Origin: Alphaproteobacteria bacterium
GTDB lineage: Bacteria; Pseudomonadota; Alphaproteobacteria; Micropepsales; Micropepsaceae
NCBI GenBank assembly: GCA_947445215.1
Contig: CANFDA010000007.1
Coordinates: forward strand, 1-33,078
DNA: 33,078 nt
Reading direction: 5' to 3'
Of this stretch, positions 1 through 7,263 are shown piece by piece. Each line of letters opens with the position of its first letter. Within the stretch, counting starts at the first letter, position 1. The notes under the pieces were generated by a model. That model was given only the letters and a program-made list of their open reading frames with translations, was not told the origin of the DNA and did no database searches. The position numbers were made by a program, and so were the translations under genes.

Positions 1-449
1 AGCTCAGGCGATGAGATCAGCGCCGCGGCGATGCCCATGCGCTGCTTCATGCCCACCGAGAAGTGATGCACCTTGCGATGGGCGGCGTCCGACAGCCCTA
101 CCCGCGCCAGCCAGCGCTCCACCGGCGCATCGCGCACGCCGCTGGCCAGCGCCAGCATGGTCAGGGTCTCGCTGGCGGTAAGAAAGGGATGGTAGCGCGG
201 CGTCTCGATCATCGCGCCGATGCGCCGCCGCCGGCCGGTATCGCCGGGCAAGCCCCCCAGTAGCGCGACGCCGCCGCCCGTGGGCCGGATCAGGTCGAGG
301 CAAATCCGGAAGAAGGTGCTCTTGCCCGCGCCATTGGCGCCCAGGATGCCATAAACGCCACCCTGCGGGATCGAAAGCGACAAGCGGTCCAGCGCCGTGA
401 CGGCGCCGAACCGCTTGGTCAGATCATGGGCCTCGATCAAGGCGGTCAT
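1..449 (-). CDS. ABC transporter ATP-binding protein (partial, C-terminus outside window)
   Basis: This is the nucleotide-binding subunit of an ABC transporter, cut by the left window edge, so only about 149 N-terminal residues are visible. The start is the ATG at 449, reading MTALIEAHDLTKRFG. A Walker A motif (GANGAGKS) follows near residue 40 and a signature-like motif (FSVGMKQR) near residue 130. Walker B and the H-loop must lie beyond the edge. The FSVGMKQR form of the signature is common in drug- or antibiotic-exporter ATPases of the CcmA/NatA/BcrA type, so an exporter role is likely, but the substrate cannot be read. It begins about 31 bases after the dnaA stop with no terminator between, so co-transcription is possible. 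A permease partner would be expected further left. Confidence 0.85.
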   Translation of the reverse strand, partial: MTALIEAHDLTKRFGAVTALDRLSLSIPQGGVYGILGANGAGKSTFFRICLDLIRPTGGGVALLGGLPGDTGRRRRIGAMIETPRYHPFLTASETLTMLALASGVRDAPVERWLARVGLSDAAHRKVHHFSVGMKQRMGIAAALISSPE

Positions 450-480
450 GGCGATTGCTTACCATGACTCGGGCGAAGTC

Positions 481-1905
481 CTAGAGATCGCCCTTGCGCT
501 GGAGCATCTGGGAGAGGAAATCCACTTCCTGACGGAACAGGGCGTCCTCGCCGATCAGAGCCTCGATGCGGCGACAGGCATGCAGCACCGTGGTGTGGTC
601 GCGGCCGCCAAAGCGCCGGCCAATTTCCGGCAGCGAACGAGTGGTGAGCTTGCGGGCCAGATACATTGCCACCTGACGGGGCCGGGCGACGCGGCGCGCG
701 CGCTGCGGCGAATGGAAATCCTTGACGTCGAGCTTGTAGAACTCGGCGGTCTTGCGCTGGATGTCCTCGATCGAGGTCTTAACGCCGGGCGAGGAGCGCA
801 GGCCCACCGCTTCGTCCGCCACTTCCATCGTCACCGGCTTCTTGGTGAGGTCGGCGTAAGTTGCGATCTTGGTGAAAACGCCGATCAGTTCGCGCGGGCT
901 GGCGTCATCCATGTCGGCAATGCGCTCCAGTACGGCTTCCGGCAGCACCACATCCGGCTTGTGCTTGCAGAAATCGGCGGCGCGGCGCTTGAGGATGGCC
1001 AGACGGGTGTCGCGATCCGGCCGGTCCAGCGCGATCACCAGGCCACCGGTCAGGCGCGACTTCACATCCGCGCCCAGACCTTCCAGCGCCGTGGGCGCAC
1101 GGTCTGCGGCGATCACCACGCGGCGGCGCAGATCCGCAAAGGCGTTGACGGTGTAGAGAAACTCCGACGCAGTGGCGTTGCTGCGGCAGATATGCTGGAG
1201 GTCGTCGATGATCAGCACTTCGGCGGTGCGCAGCTCTTCCTTGAAGGCCAGCGTGTCCTTGCGATAGAGCGCGCCCAGGAAATGGCGCATGAAGTCTTCG
1301 GCACGCAGGAAGAGGGTGCGCTTGCCGCGCTTGCGGAATTCCAGCGCCGCGGCGTTGAGCAGATGGGTTTTGCCATAGCCGAAACCACCATGGATGTAGA
1401 GCAGCGGCAGGTCGGCCTGGCCGCCTTCCGCGAAATCCTTGGCCGCGCCATGGCCGAAGGCGTTGGCGCCGCCGGGAATGAAGCTGTCGAAGGTCTGCTG
1501 CGGATGCAGCATCCGGTTCCACAAGCCGCGGGCGCCGTCCTCGGCGCTCCCGGCGGCGGCGGAACGCGGCGGCAGATACGAGACGGTGACGGGCGCGGCG
1601 CCCTCGCGCGGGAGCGGATCATTGGCGCCAACTTTCGGCGCCGCCATCACGATGGCGATGGCGGCAGGCGCTGCACCGTCGGCGCGCAAGGCGCGCTCGA
1701 TGCGCGGCACATAATGATTGGCCACCCAGTTGCGCACGAAGGGCTTCACCGCACCGATGGACAGCTCGTCATTGTCGAAGCTCTCCAGCGACAGCGGCGC
1801 GATCCAGGCCTCGAAGACCGCATCGCCCAGCTCGCGGCGCAGTCGCTCGCGCACACCCGCCCATGCCGCCGGCCAGTCCGTTCGCGCCGATTTCGCCTGA
1901 GTCAT
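481..1905 (-). CDS. dnaA: Chromosomal replication initiator protein DnaA
   Basis: DnaA is the AAA+ ATPase that binds and melts the replication origin. The chosen start at 1905 (MTQAKSARTDW) gives 474 residues, a normal length. The open frame extends 19 codons further upstream, but those residues do not look like DnaA. Domain I covers about 1-80 and is followed by a short linker. The AAA+ core has Walker A GGFGYGKTH at 173-181 and Walker B VLIIDDLQ at 230-237. The DNA-binding domain IV carries the family signature GGRDHTTVLHACRRI at 433-447. The usual FxxGK segment after Walker B reads HICRSN here, a divergent version. It lies 65 bases downstream of the rhodanese gene, and that gap holds a direct repeat (CCGGCAC twice) but no convincing promoter. 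Confidence 0.97.
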   Translation of the reverse strand: MTQAKSARTDWPAAWAGVRERLRRELGDAVFEAWIAPLSLESFDNDELSIGAVKPFVRNWVANHYVPRIERALRADGAAPAAIAIVMAAPKVGANDPLPREGAAPVTVSYLPPRSAAAGSAEDGARGLWNRMLHPQQTFDSFIPGGANAFGHGAAKDFAEGGQADLPLLYIHGGFGYGKTHLLNAAALEFRKRGKRTLFLRAEDFMRHFLGALYRKDTLAFKEELRTAEVLIIDDLQHICRSNATASEFLYTVNAFADLRRRVVIAADRAPTALEGLGADVKSRLTGGLVIALDRPDRDTRLAILKRRAADFCKHKPDVVLPEAVLERIADMDDASPRELIGVFTKIATYADLTKKPVTMEVADEAVGLRSSPGVKTSIEDIQRKTAEFYKLDVKDFHSPQRARRVARPRQVAMYLARKLTTRSLPEIGRRFGGRDHTTVLHACRRIEALIGEDALFRQEVDFLSQMLQRKGDL

Positions 1906-1970
1906 AAAAATACCCGTCCAATACCAATTGTTGTTGCTCCGGCACGTTTTCGTGTCCGGCACTCTCCTAC

Positions 1971-2417
1971 TTAGCCTTGGCGCCAGGGCAGCCCTGCCGC
2001 CTTCCAGCCATTGATGTTGCCCCGGTGGCGTTCGCCGTCAGGGTCGCCTTCGAAGCCGCCCGCCACGTTGAAGGCTTTGGCGAAGCCCAGCCCGGTCAGC
2101 GCCACCGCCGCGGCGCGGCTGCGCGCGCCCGAGCGGCAGAGGAACAGCACCGGCGTATCCTTGCCGGCGCCGGCCGCCGTCACTGCCGTTTCCGCCTCCG
2201 CAGCAAAGGCGGGGTTGGGGGCCATGGTGGGGAAGCTCTGCCATTCGATGCAGTGCACCCGGCGGCCCAGGGCCGAGACGTCGGGCAGGCCGACAAAGTT
2301 CCACTCCGCCATGGTGCGTACATCCACCAGCTGGGCCGCAGGTTCGGCACTGAGCAGCGCCCAGGCCTCCTGGACGCCGATATCGCCCGCATAGTCATGA
2401 GAAGGGGGAGGTGTCAT
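1971..2417 (-). CDS. Rhodanese-like domain protein
   Basis: This is a single-domain sulfurtransferase-like protein of 148 residues. The fold markers are QLVDVRTMAEW near residue 30 and an active-site loop LFLCRSGARSR near residue 92, whose cysteine would carry the persulfide. GGFEGD near the end is typical of the small alphaproteobacterial rhodaneses. No signal peptide is visible, so it should be cytosolic. It sits between rpsT and dnaA, in the same direction as dnaA, and may share a transcript with it since no terminator separates them. No clear Shine-Dalgarno sequence precedes the ATG at 2417. The physiological sulfur donor and acceptor are unknown. Confidence 0.88.
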   Translation of the reverse strand: MTPPPSHDYAGDIGVQEAWALLSAEPAAQLVDVRTMAEWNFVGLPDVSALGRRVHCIEWQSFPTMAPNPAFAAEAETAVTAAGAGKDTPVLFLCRSGARSRAAAVALTGLGFAKAFNVAGGFEGDPDGERHRGNINGWKAAGLPWRQG

Positions 2418-2831
2418 GGCCGACCGAACAGGGAAAACTTGAGCAATGCCGGAAGAGTTCCCAGCACAAAGATGTTACAATCTCAGAAAATCATCTGATT
2501 ATTTATTTGGAAGTTCGGTCCCAGGGCTCATTTTGACTAGCGAATATTGTTTTTTTACTTCCGCTTGTCTTTTTCATGGCCCGCACCCACCCCAACGCGT
2601 GGTTAAGATAGAATCAAGCGGCAGCGACTCACAAGGGGGACAAACGCCGAACAGCGGCCGATTCGCGAAAACTTTTCACTTTTAAGAACGTGGCTAACCA
2701 ACTGTACCGTATACGGAAAATGAAACATTTTGGGACAGCCGTGTTGAATCAAGGGCTTGGGCCGAACAGCGTTCGTGACGCACTGCCAAAATGCGGTAAT
2801 CTGGTGTTTGTCCGTGCGCGGACAAATAAAA
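2418..2831. other. AT-richer non-coding gap upstream of rhodanese-dnaA, with clustered GANTC sites
   Basis: No convincing gene lies here. The short ORFs across it lack conserved-looking protein sequence. GANTC sites, the target of the CcrM methylase of alphaproteobacteria, occur at 2611, 2626, 2660 and 2746, with two more at 2868 and 2880 beside the rpsT terminator. A 10-base palindrome CCGTATACGG lies at 2707-2716. A CtrA-box-like sequence, TTAA-N7-TCAA, lies at 2603-2617. The gap must hold the promoter for the rhodanese-dnaA unit, although no clean -35/-10 pair was found. An origin function is possible from its position but I found no good DnaA box. Confidence 0.5.
2807..2826. repeat. Inverted repeat TTTGTCCG / CGGACAAA
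   Basis: This is a perfect 8-base inverted repeat with a TGCG loop, immediately next to the rpsT terminator hairpin. Read leftward it follows the terminator U-tract and could be a second, back-up RNA hairpin. It has no U-tract of its own. Confidence 0.5.
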
Positions 2832-2857
2832 ACGGCCCGGATTGGCATCCGGGCCGT
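2827..2857 (-). terminator. Rho-independent terminator of rpsT
   Basis: A perfect 11-base GC-rich stem, ACGGCCCGGAT (2832-2842) with ATCCGGGCCGT (2847-2857), closes a four-base loop. On the minus strand it is followed by a T-run (TTTTTATTT). It lies about 40 bases after the rpsT stop codon, so it ends the rpsT transcript before the rhodanese and dnaA genes. Confidence 0.9.
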
Positions 2858-2898
2858 ATCTATTATTGAATCCACCAAAGATTCCAGCGGCTTCCCGC

Positions 2899-3162
2899 TT
2901 AAGACAGTTTGGCGACGCGCTTGGAGAGGCGGGAAACCTTGCGGCTGCCGGTGTTCTTGTGCAGCACGCCCTTGGTCACGCCGCGCATGATCTCGGGCTC
3001 GGCGGCCTTCAGGGCGGCCAGGGCGGCCTTCTTGTCGCCGGACTTGATGGCTTCCTCGACCTTGCGGATGAAGCCGCGCACGCGCGTCCTGCGCGAGGTA
3101 TTGATGGCGGTGCGCTTGGCGGTCGTACGGACCCGCTTCTCGGAGGAGGCGATATTGGGCAT
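2899..3162 (-). CDS. rpsT: 30S ribosomal protein S20
   Basis: S20 is a primary 16S rRNA-binding protein of the small ribosomal subunit. The start at 3162 ([14 protein letters not shown]) matches the family N-terminus and gives 87 residues, the usual size. The open frame continues upstream but that part is not S20. The protein is helical and strongly basic, with the typical [13 protein letters not shown] and [19 protein letters not shown] segments. A good Shine-Dalgarno (AAGGAA) lies about seven bases before the ATG. It has its own strong promoter upstream and its own terminator downstream, so it is probably monocistronic. Confidence 0.97.
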   Translation of the reverse strand: MPNIASSEKRVRTTAKRTAINTSRRTRVRGFIRKVEEAIKSGDKKAALAALKAAEPEIMRGVTKGVLHKNTGSRKVSRLSKRVAKLS

Positions 3163-3189
3163 CAGGCTTTCCTTGGCAAAAGAGGCGGG

Positions 3190-3218
3190 CGTATAGCGCG
3201 GGGCCCGTCGCGCGTCAA
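3190..3218 (-). promoter_or_regulatory. Sigma-70-type promoter of rpsT
   Basis: On the minus strand TTGACG (3218-3213) is followed by exactly 17 bases and then TATACG (3195-3190). Transcription would start near 3183, about 20 bases before the rpsT start codon. The match to the housekeeping consensus and the short leader suit a highly expressed ribosomal protein gene. Confidence 0.65.
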
Positions 3219-3228
3219 ACAAAACCCT

Positions 3229-3999
3229 CTATTCGTCGCGGAAATCGGGCTTCCGCTTGGCCGAAAAGGCCGCCATGCCCTCCTTCTGGTCATGGGTGGC
3301 GAACAGGGCGTGAAAGGCCCGGCGCTCATAAGCCAGCCCTTCGGCCAGCGGGCTCTCGAATGCCCGGTTCACGGCGTCCTTGACCATCGCGGCGACGGGC
3401 AGGGACTGGGCGGCGATCTTCTCCGCCAGTTTCAGCGCCTCGGGCATCAGCTCGGCGGCGGGCACCACCCGTGCCACCAGGCCCGAGGCCAGCGCCTCGG
3501 CCGCGTCCATCATCCGGCCCGACAGGCACAGTTCCATCGCCTTGGCCTTGCCCACGGCGCGGACCAGCCGCTGGCTGCCGCCCAGGCCAGGCATGATTCC
3601 CAGCGTGATCTCGGGCTGGCCGAATTTCGCATTGTCGGCGGCGATGGCGATGTCCAACGCCATCACCAGTTCGCAGCCGCCCCCCAGGGCGAAGCCGGAC
3701 ACCGCCGCGATGATGGGCTTTCGGATGCGGGTGATGCGGTCGAGCTGGCGGCCGAACAGGTTCTCGGCATGCATCTGGGCGAAGCTCTTGGGTGCCATCT
3801 CCTTGACGTCGGCCCCGGCGGCAAAAGCCTTCTCCGAGCCGGTGACGATGATGACCCGCACCTTGGGATCGGCGTCCCAGGCTTCCAGCGTATCGGCCAG
3901 CGCGTCCAGCAGCGGCGTGTTCAGCGCATTGAGCGCCTCTGGCCGGTTGAGGGTGGCGATACCAACAGCGCCTTTGATCTCGGTCAGAACTTCAGACAT
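3229..3999 (-). CDS. Enoyl-CoA hydratase/isomerase family protein
   Basis: This is a crotonase-fold enzyme of 256 residues that probably hydrates trans-2-enoyl-CoA in fatty-acid or amino-acid degradation. The two catalytic acids of true hydratases are present: Glu110 in GGGCELVM and Glu130 in GQPEITLGIMPG. The oxyanion-hole segments AAGAD (60-64) and ALGGG (104-108) are also intact. Full family length and both glutamates favour a genuine hydratase over an isomerase. It starts seven bases after the mutM stop, so the two are likely translated from one mRNA. A crotonase next to mutM and rpsT is a recurring alphaproteobacterial arrangement. The precise acyl chain is unknown. Confidence 0.92.
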   Translation of the reverse strand: MSEVLTEIKGAVGIATLNRPEALNALNTPLLDALADTLEAWDADPKVRVIIVTGSEKAFAAGADVKEMAPKSFAQMHAENLFGRQLDRITRIRKPIIAAVSGFALGGGCELVMALDIAIAADNAKFGQPEITLGIMPGLGGSQRLVRAVGKAKAMELCLSGRMMDAAEALASGLVARVVPAAELMPEALKLAEKIAAQSLPVAAMVKDAVNRAFESPLAEGLAYERRAFHALFATHDQKEGMAAFSAKRKPDFRDE

Positions 4000-4006
4000 C
4001 TGAATC

Positions 4007-4909
4007 TCACTTCTGGCATTTGGGACAATAGAAGGTAGAGCGCCCCGCCTGCACGATGCGTTTGACGCTGCCGGGGCATGCTTTTTTATGGCCTACCGCT
4101 TCGCTATTTGAGGCCGGGCCTTTGCAGGGTTCGCCTTCGCGGCCATAGACCAGGAAATGGTGCTGGAATTCGCCCAGTTCGCCATCGGGCCGGGCGTGAT
4201 CGCGCAGGGATGAACCACCGGCCTTGATAGCGTCCTGCAGCACTTTCTTGATCGCGGGCACCAGCGCCACTATTTCCGCAGGCTTGAGAGTGCCCGCCAG
4301 CCGCTTGGGCGAGATGTGGCCGCGGAACAGCGCCTCGGCGACATAGATGTTGCCCAGCCCCGCCACCACGCGCTGGTCCAGCAGGGCAGACTTGATCGGT
4401 GTCTTCTTGCCGTCCAGCGCCACCGTCATGTGCTTCACGTTGAAGCCGGGCGACAGCGGCTCGATGCCGATGTCTCTAAAGAGCTTGTCATCCTCCAGCG
4501 CGCTGGTCTCGACCAGATCCATCAGGCCGAAGCGGCGATGATCGTTGAACAGGATGCGGGCGGGGGCGTCGGTTTCGATCACGACATGGTCGTGCTTGCC
4601 GACCCCATCGCTGGTTTCATGGACATAGGTGCCGATCTTCCTCGCCGCCTTGCCGTCGGCCTGCACGGTCATCCGGCCCGACATGCCCAGATGGATCACC
4701 AGCGTCTCGCCGCTGTCGAGGTCGGCCAGGATGTATTTCGCTCGCCGCCGCAGGCCGATGACTTTGCGGCCCTTGAGCCGGGCGGCGAAGTCGCGCGGGA
4801 AGGGGCGACGCAGGTCGCCCCGCCGCGTCTCGGCATGGGTGATGGTGCGGCCTTCCAGTGCGGGGGCGATCCCCCGCTTCACAGTCTCGACTTCGGGCAG
4901 TTCGGGCAT
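4007..4909 (-). CDS. mutM: Formamidopyrimidine-DNA glycosylase (Fpg/MutM) with expanded zinc finger
   Basis: MutM removes oxidised purines such as 8-oxoguanine and cuts the abasic site. The start at 4909 ([10 protein letters not shown]) exposes the catalytic Pro2 and Glu3 after Met removal, so the 33 upstream in-frame residues are rejected. Lys58 (RRAKYIL) matches the conserved catalytic lysine. The protein has 300 residues. The C-terminal zinc finger has cysteines at 262, 278, 295 and 298. The second half keeps the normal x16 and x2 spacing, but the first pair is separated by 15 residues instead of two, a 13-residue in-frame insertion rich in Ser, Asn, Lys and Ala. The ending [11 protein letters not shown] is typical. 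It is divergent from ubiE and upstream of the hydratase gene. Confidence 0.95.
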   Translation of the reverse strand: MPELPEVETVKRGIAPALEGRTITHAETRRGDLRRPFPRDFAARLKGRKVIGLRRRAKYILADLDSGETLVIHLGMSGRMTVQADGKAARKIGTYVHETSDGVGKHDHVVIETDAPARILFNDHRRFGLMDLVETSALEDDKLFRDIGIEPLSPGFNVKHMTVALDGKKTPIKSALLDQRVVAGLGNIYVAEALFRGHISPKRLAGTLKPAEIVALVPAIKKVLQDAIKAGGSSLRDHARPDGELGEFQHHFLVYGREGEPCKGPASNSEAVGHKKACPGSVKRIVQAGRSTFYCPKCQK

Positions 4910-4925
4910 ACCTGATAACCTGTCA

Positions 4926-4960
4926 TCCCGGCCAGCGAGCACAGCGAGCGCGAGCCGGGA
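4926..4960. repeat. Short palindromic intergenic element between mutM and ubiE
   Basis: TCCCGGC (4926-4932) and GCCGGGA (4954-4960) form a perfect 7-base inverted repeat, with AGCGAGC-like direct repeats in the loop. It resembles the small palindromic elements commonly scattered between genes in GC-rich alphaproteobacteria. No second copy was seen in this window. Confidence 0.4.
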
Positions 4961-5000
4961 CCCATTTGCCGTGCAACGCAATAATGTATCATGTCGCACC

Positions 5001-5762
5001 ATGAGCAATAACCCAGAGCAGACCGCAAGCTTCGGCTTCCGCGACGTGCCGGAGGCCGAAAAGGAAGGCCTTGTCCGCGAGGTCTTTTCCTCGGTGGCGG
5101 CGCGCTATGACCTGATGAACGACGTGATGAGCGTTGGCGTTCACCGCATCTGGAAGGATGCGATGGTCGAGTATCTCAATCCCCAGCCGGGCTGGAAGAC
5201 GGTGGATGTGGCGGGCGGCACCGGCGACATCGCCTTCCGCATCGTCGAGATGGCGCGCAGCCGGGGCGGCGAAGCCGCCGTGACGGTGTGCGACATCAAT
5301 GAGCAGATGGTGGGCGAGGGCAAGCGCCGCGCTGAAACCAAGGGCGAGGGCGCCATCACCTGGACAGTGGGCGATGCCGAGGCGTTGCCGATCCCCGATG
5401 CCAGTGTTGACGCCTATACCATCGCCTTCGGCATCCGCAACGTGACCCATATCGACAAGGCGCTGTCCGAAGCGCGCCGGGTGCTGAAGCCGGGTGGCCG
5501 CTTTCTCTGCCTGGAGTTCAGCCAGGTGGATGTGCCGGGCCTCGACACGCTCTACGATGCCTATTCCTTCAAACTGCTGCCCAAGATGGGCGCATGGGTG
5601 GCGGGCGACGCCGAATCCTATCGCTATCTCGCCGAAAGCATCCGCCGCTTTCCCACCCGCGAGAAATTCGCAGGCCTGATCAAGGATGCCGGGCTTGGCC
5701 AGGTGAAGGTGCGCGTGCTGTCGGGCGGCATCGCCGCCATGCATTCGGCCTGGAAAATCTGA
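5001..5762 (+). CDS. ubiE: Demethylmenaquinone/2-methoxy-6-polyprenyl-1,4-benzoquinol methylase
   Basis: UbiE is the SAM-dependent C-methyltransferase of ubiquinone (and menaquinone) synthesis. The start at 5001 ([13 protein letters not shown]) gives 253 residues, the family norm. An earlier in-frame extension covers the antisense mutM gene and is rejected. Family signatures are [17 protein letters not shown] (about 36-52), the SAM-binding motif VDVAGGTGD (68-76), FGIRNV, and [15 protein letters not shown]. The C-terminal [11 protein letters not shown] is also typical. ubiB follows after 13 bases, so both sit in one operon transcribed away from mutM. Confidence 0.97.
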   Translation: MSNNPEQTASFGFRDVPEAEKEGLVREVFSSVAARYDLMNDVMSVGVHRIWKDAMVEYLNPQPGWKTVDVAGGTGDIAFRIVEMARSRGGEAAVTVCDINEQMVGEGKRRAETKGEGAITWTVGDAEALPIPDASVDAYTIAFGIRNVTHIDKALSEARRVLKPGGRFLCLEFSQVDVPGLDTLYDAYSFKLLPKMGAWVAGDAESYRYLAESIRRFPTREKFAGLIKDAGLGQVKVRVLSGGIAAMHSAWKI

Positions 5763-5775
5763 TGAGACGTATCTG

Positions 5776-7263
5776 ATGGGCAGTCTTTTTCGCCTGATCT
5801 ATGCGGCCCTTGTGCTGATCGGCCCGGTGCTGGCCTTCCGCGCCGGCAAACCCGATGCGGGTGCCAGGCTGGCGCGGGCACTGGAGAAGCTGGGGCCCGC
5901 CTATATCAAGCTGGGGCAGATGCTGGCGACGCGGCCCGATATTGTCGGTGCGCGCGTGTCGCGAGCGCTGGAGTATCTGCAGGATCGCCTGCCGCCATTC
6001 CCCGAGGCGCAAGCTCGCGCGGTGATCGCGCAGGATCTCGGCGCGCCGGTCGAGATGCTGTTTTCCGAACTGGGCCCTGCTGTCGCCGCCGCCTCCATCG
6101 CGCAAGTGCATCGTGGCCGCACCTCGGATGGGGCCGAAGTGGCGGTCAAGGTCCTGCGCCCCGGCATCGAAGCGCGCTTCGCCCGCGACCTGGAAGCGCT
6201 GGACCTGTTCGCGCGTCTGGCCGAGCGCGTCTCGGCGGAAGCCCGCCGTCTGCGTTTCATCGCCATCAAGGAAGCGCTGGCCGCATCCGTGGCGCTGGAG
6301 CTGGATCTGCGGATGGAAGCCGCCGCGGCGTCCGAACTCTACGAGCGCACCCGCGCCGATACCGATTTCCGCGTCCCGCACATCGACTGGCAGCGCAGCG
6401 CCGCGCGCATTCTCACTTCTGAATGGATCGATGGCACTCCGATCCGCGATCCCGCCGCGCTGGTTGCCGCGGGGCATGATCCGAAAAAAATCGCGCTGGT
6501 TCTGGTACGCAGCTTTCTTACCCAGGCGCTGCGTGACGGCTTCTTCCACGCCGACCTGCATCCCGGCAATCTGTTCGTCGATGCCCAGGGCCGTTTGGTG
6601 GCGGTGGATTTCGGCATTATGGGGCGGCTGGAGCCGCCGCTGCGCCGTTTCATGGCCGGGACGCTGGCGGGATTCCTGTCGCGCGACTATCTGCGGATCG
6701 CGCAGCTGCATTACGATATGGCTTTCGTGCCGCCGCAGCATCCAATCGAGACCTTCGCGCAGGCGCTGCGCGCCATCGGCGAGCCCATCTTCGGCCGCAG
6801 CGCCCGCGAGATTTCCATCGCCCAATTGCTGGGGCAGCTGTTCGAGACCACCCGCCGCTTCGACATGCAGGCGCAGCCGCAGTTGGTGCTGCTGCAAAAG
6901 ACCATGGTGGTGGTGGAAGGCGTGGCGCGCGGCCTCGATCCCGATTTCGACATCTGGGAAGCGGCAAGGCCAGTGGCCGAACGCTGGGTGACGGACAATC
7001 TCGGGCCCGAGGCAAGGCTGGCGCGCGCCGCCGAAGGCTTCTCCGCGCTTGGCCGTCTGGCGGACGACCTGCCGCAACTGGTGAAGAATGCCGAAGACCT
7101 CTCGCGCATGGTGGCGGAAGGCGGCGTGCGCCTGCATCCGGAGACCGCGCTGCTGATCGCGGCCGAGCAGGAGCGCCGCGCCAAGCCGGTGCGGCTGGGC
7201 CTGCTGCTGATGCTGGGCCTGCTATTCTTCCTGGTGATGTATCTGGGGCGCCATCTGCTCTGA
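5776..7263 (+). CDS. ubiB: UbiB/COQ8-family atypical kinase-like ATPase of ubiquinone synthesis
   Basis: This membrane-bound UbiB/ADCK-family protein is needed for ubiquinone synthesis, probably as an ATPase that helps extract lipid intermediates. Its 495 residues carry all family marks: the KxGQ motif at 45-48 (YIKLGQML), the alanine-rich loop AAAS at 104-107 that replaces the usual kinase P-loop, the VAVKV lysine at 125, HADLHPGN at 258-265 and VDFG at 277-280. A hydrophobic C-terminal anchor covers about 474-491. The downstream MATE gene is convergent and overlaps its last 42 bases. Pairing with ubiE supports the ubiquinone assignment. Confidence 0.95.
   Translation: MGSLFRLIYAALVLIGPVLAFRAGKPDAGARLARALEKLGPAYIKLGQMLATRPDIVGARVSRALEYLQDRLPPFPEAQARAVIAQDLGAPVEMLFSELGPAVAAASIAQVHRGRTSDGAEVAVKVLRPGIEARFARDLEALDLFARLAERVSAEARRLRFIAIKEALAASVALELDLRMEAAAASELYERTRADTDFRVPHIDWQRSAARILTSEWIDGTPIRDPAALVAAGHDPKKIALVLVRSFLTQALRDGFFHADLHPGNLFVDAQGRLVAVDFGIMGRLEPPLRRFMAGTLAGFLSRDYLRIAQLHYDMAFVPPQHPIETFAQALRAIGEPIFGRSAREISIAQLLGQLFETTRRFDMQAQPQLVLLQKTMVVVEGVARGLDPDFDIWEAARPVAERWVTDNLGPEARLARAAEGFSALGRLADDLPQLVKNAEDLSRMVAEGGVRLHPETALLIAAEQERRAKPVRLGLLLMLGLLFFLVMYLGRHLL

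Noticed and set aside
397..1974. A 525-codon plus-strand ORF opposite dnaA, and similar long ORFs at 2842-4038, 5680-7137 (minus) and 11909-13540
   Set aside because: They lie antisense to well-recognised genes and lack any family signature or ribosome site.
2446..2990. Small plus- and minus-strand ORFs in the rpsT-rhodanese gap
   Set aside because: No ribosome sites, no conserved-looking sequence, and they run across the rpsT terminator.
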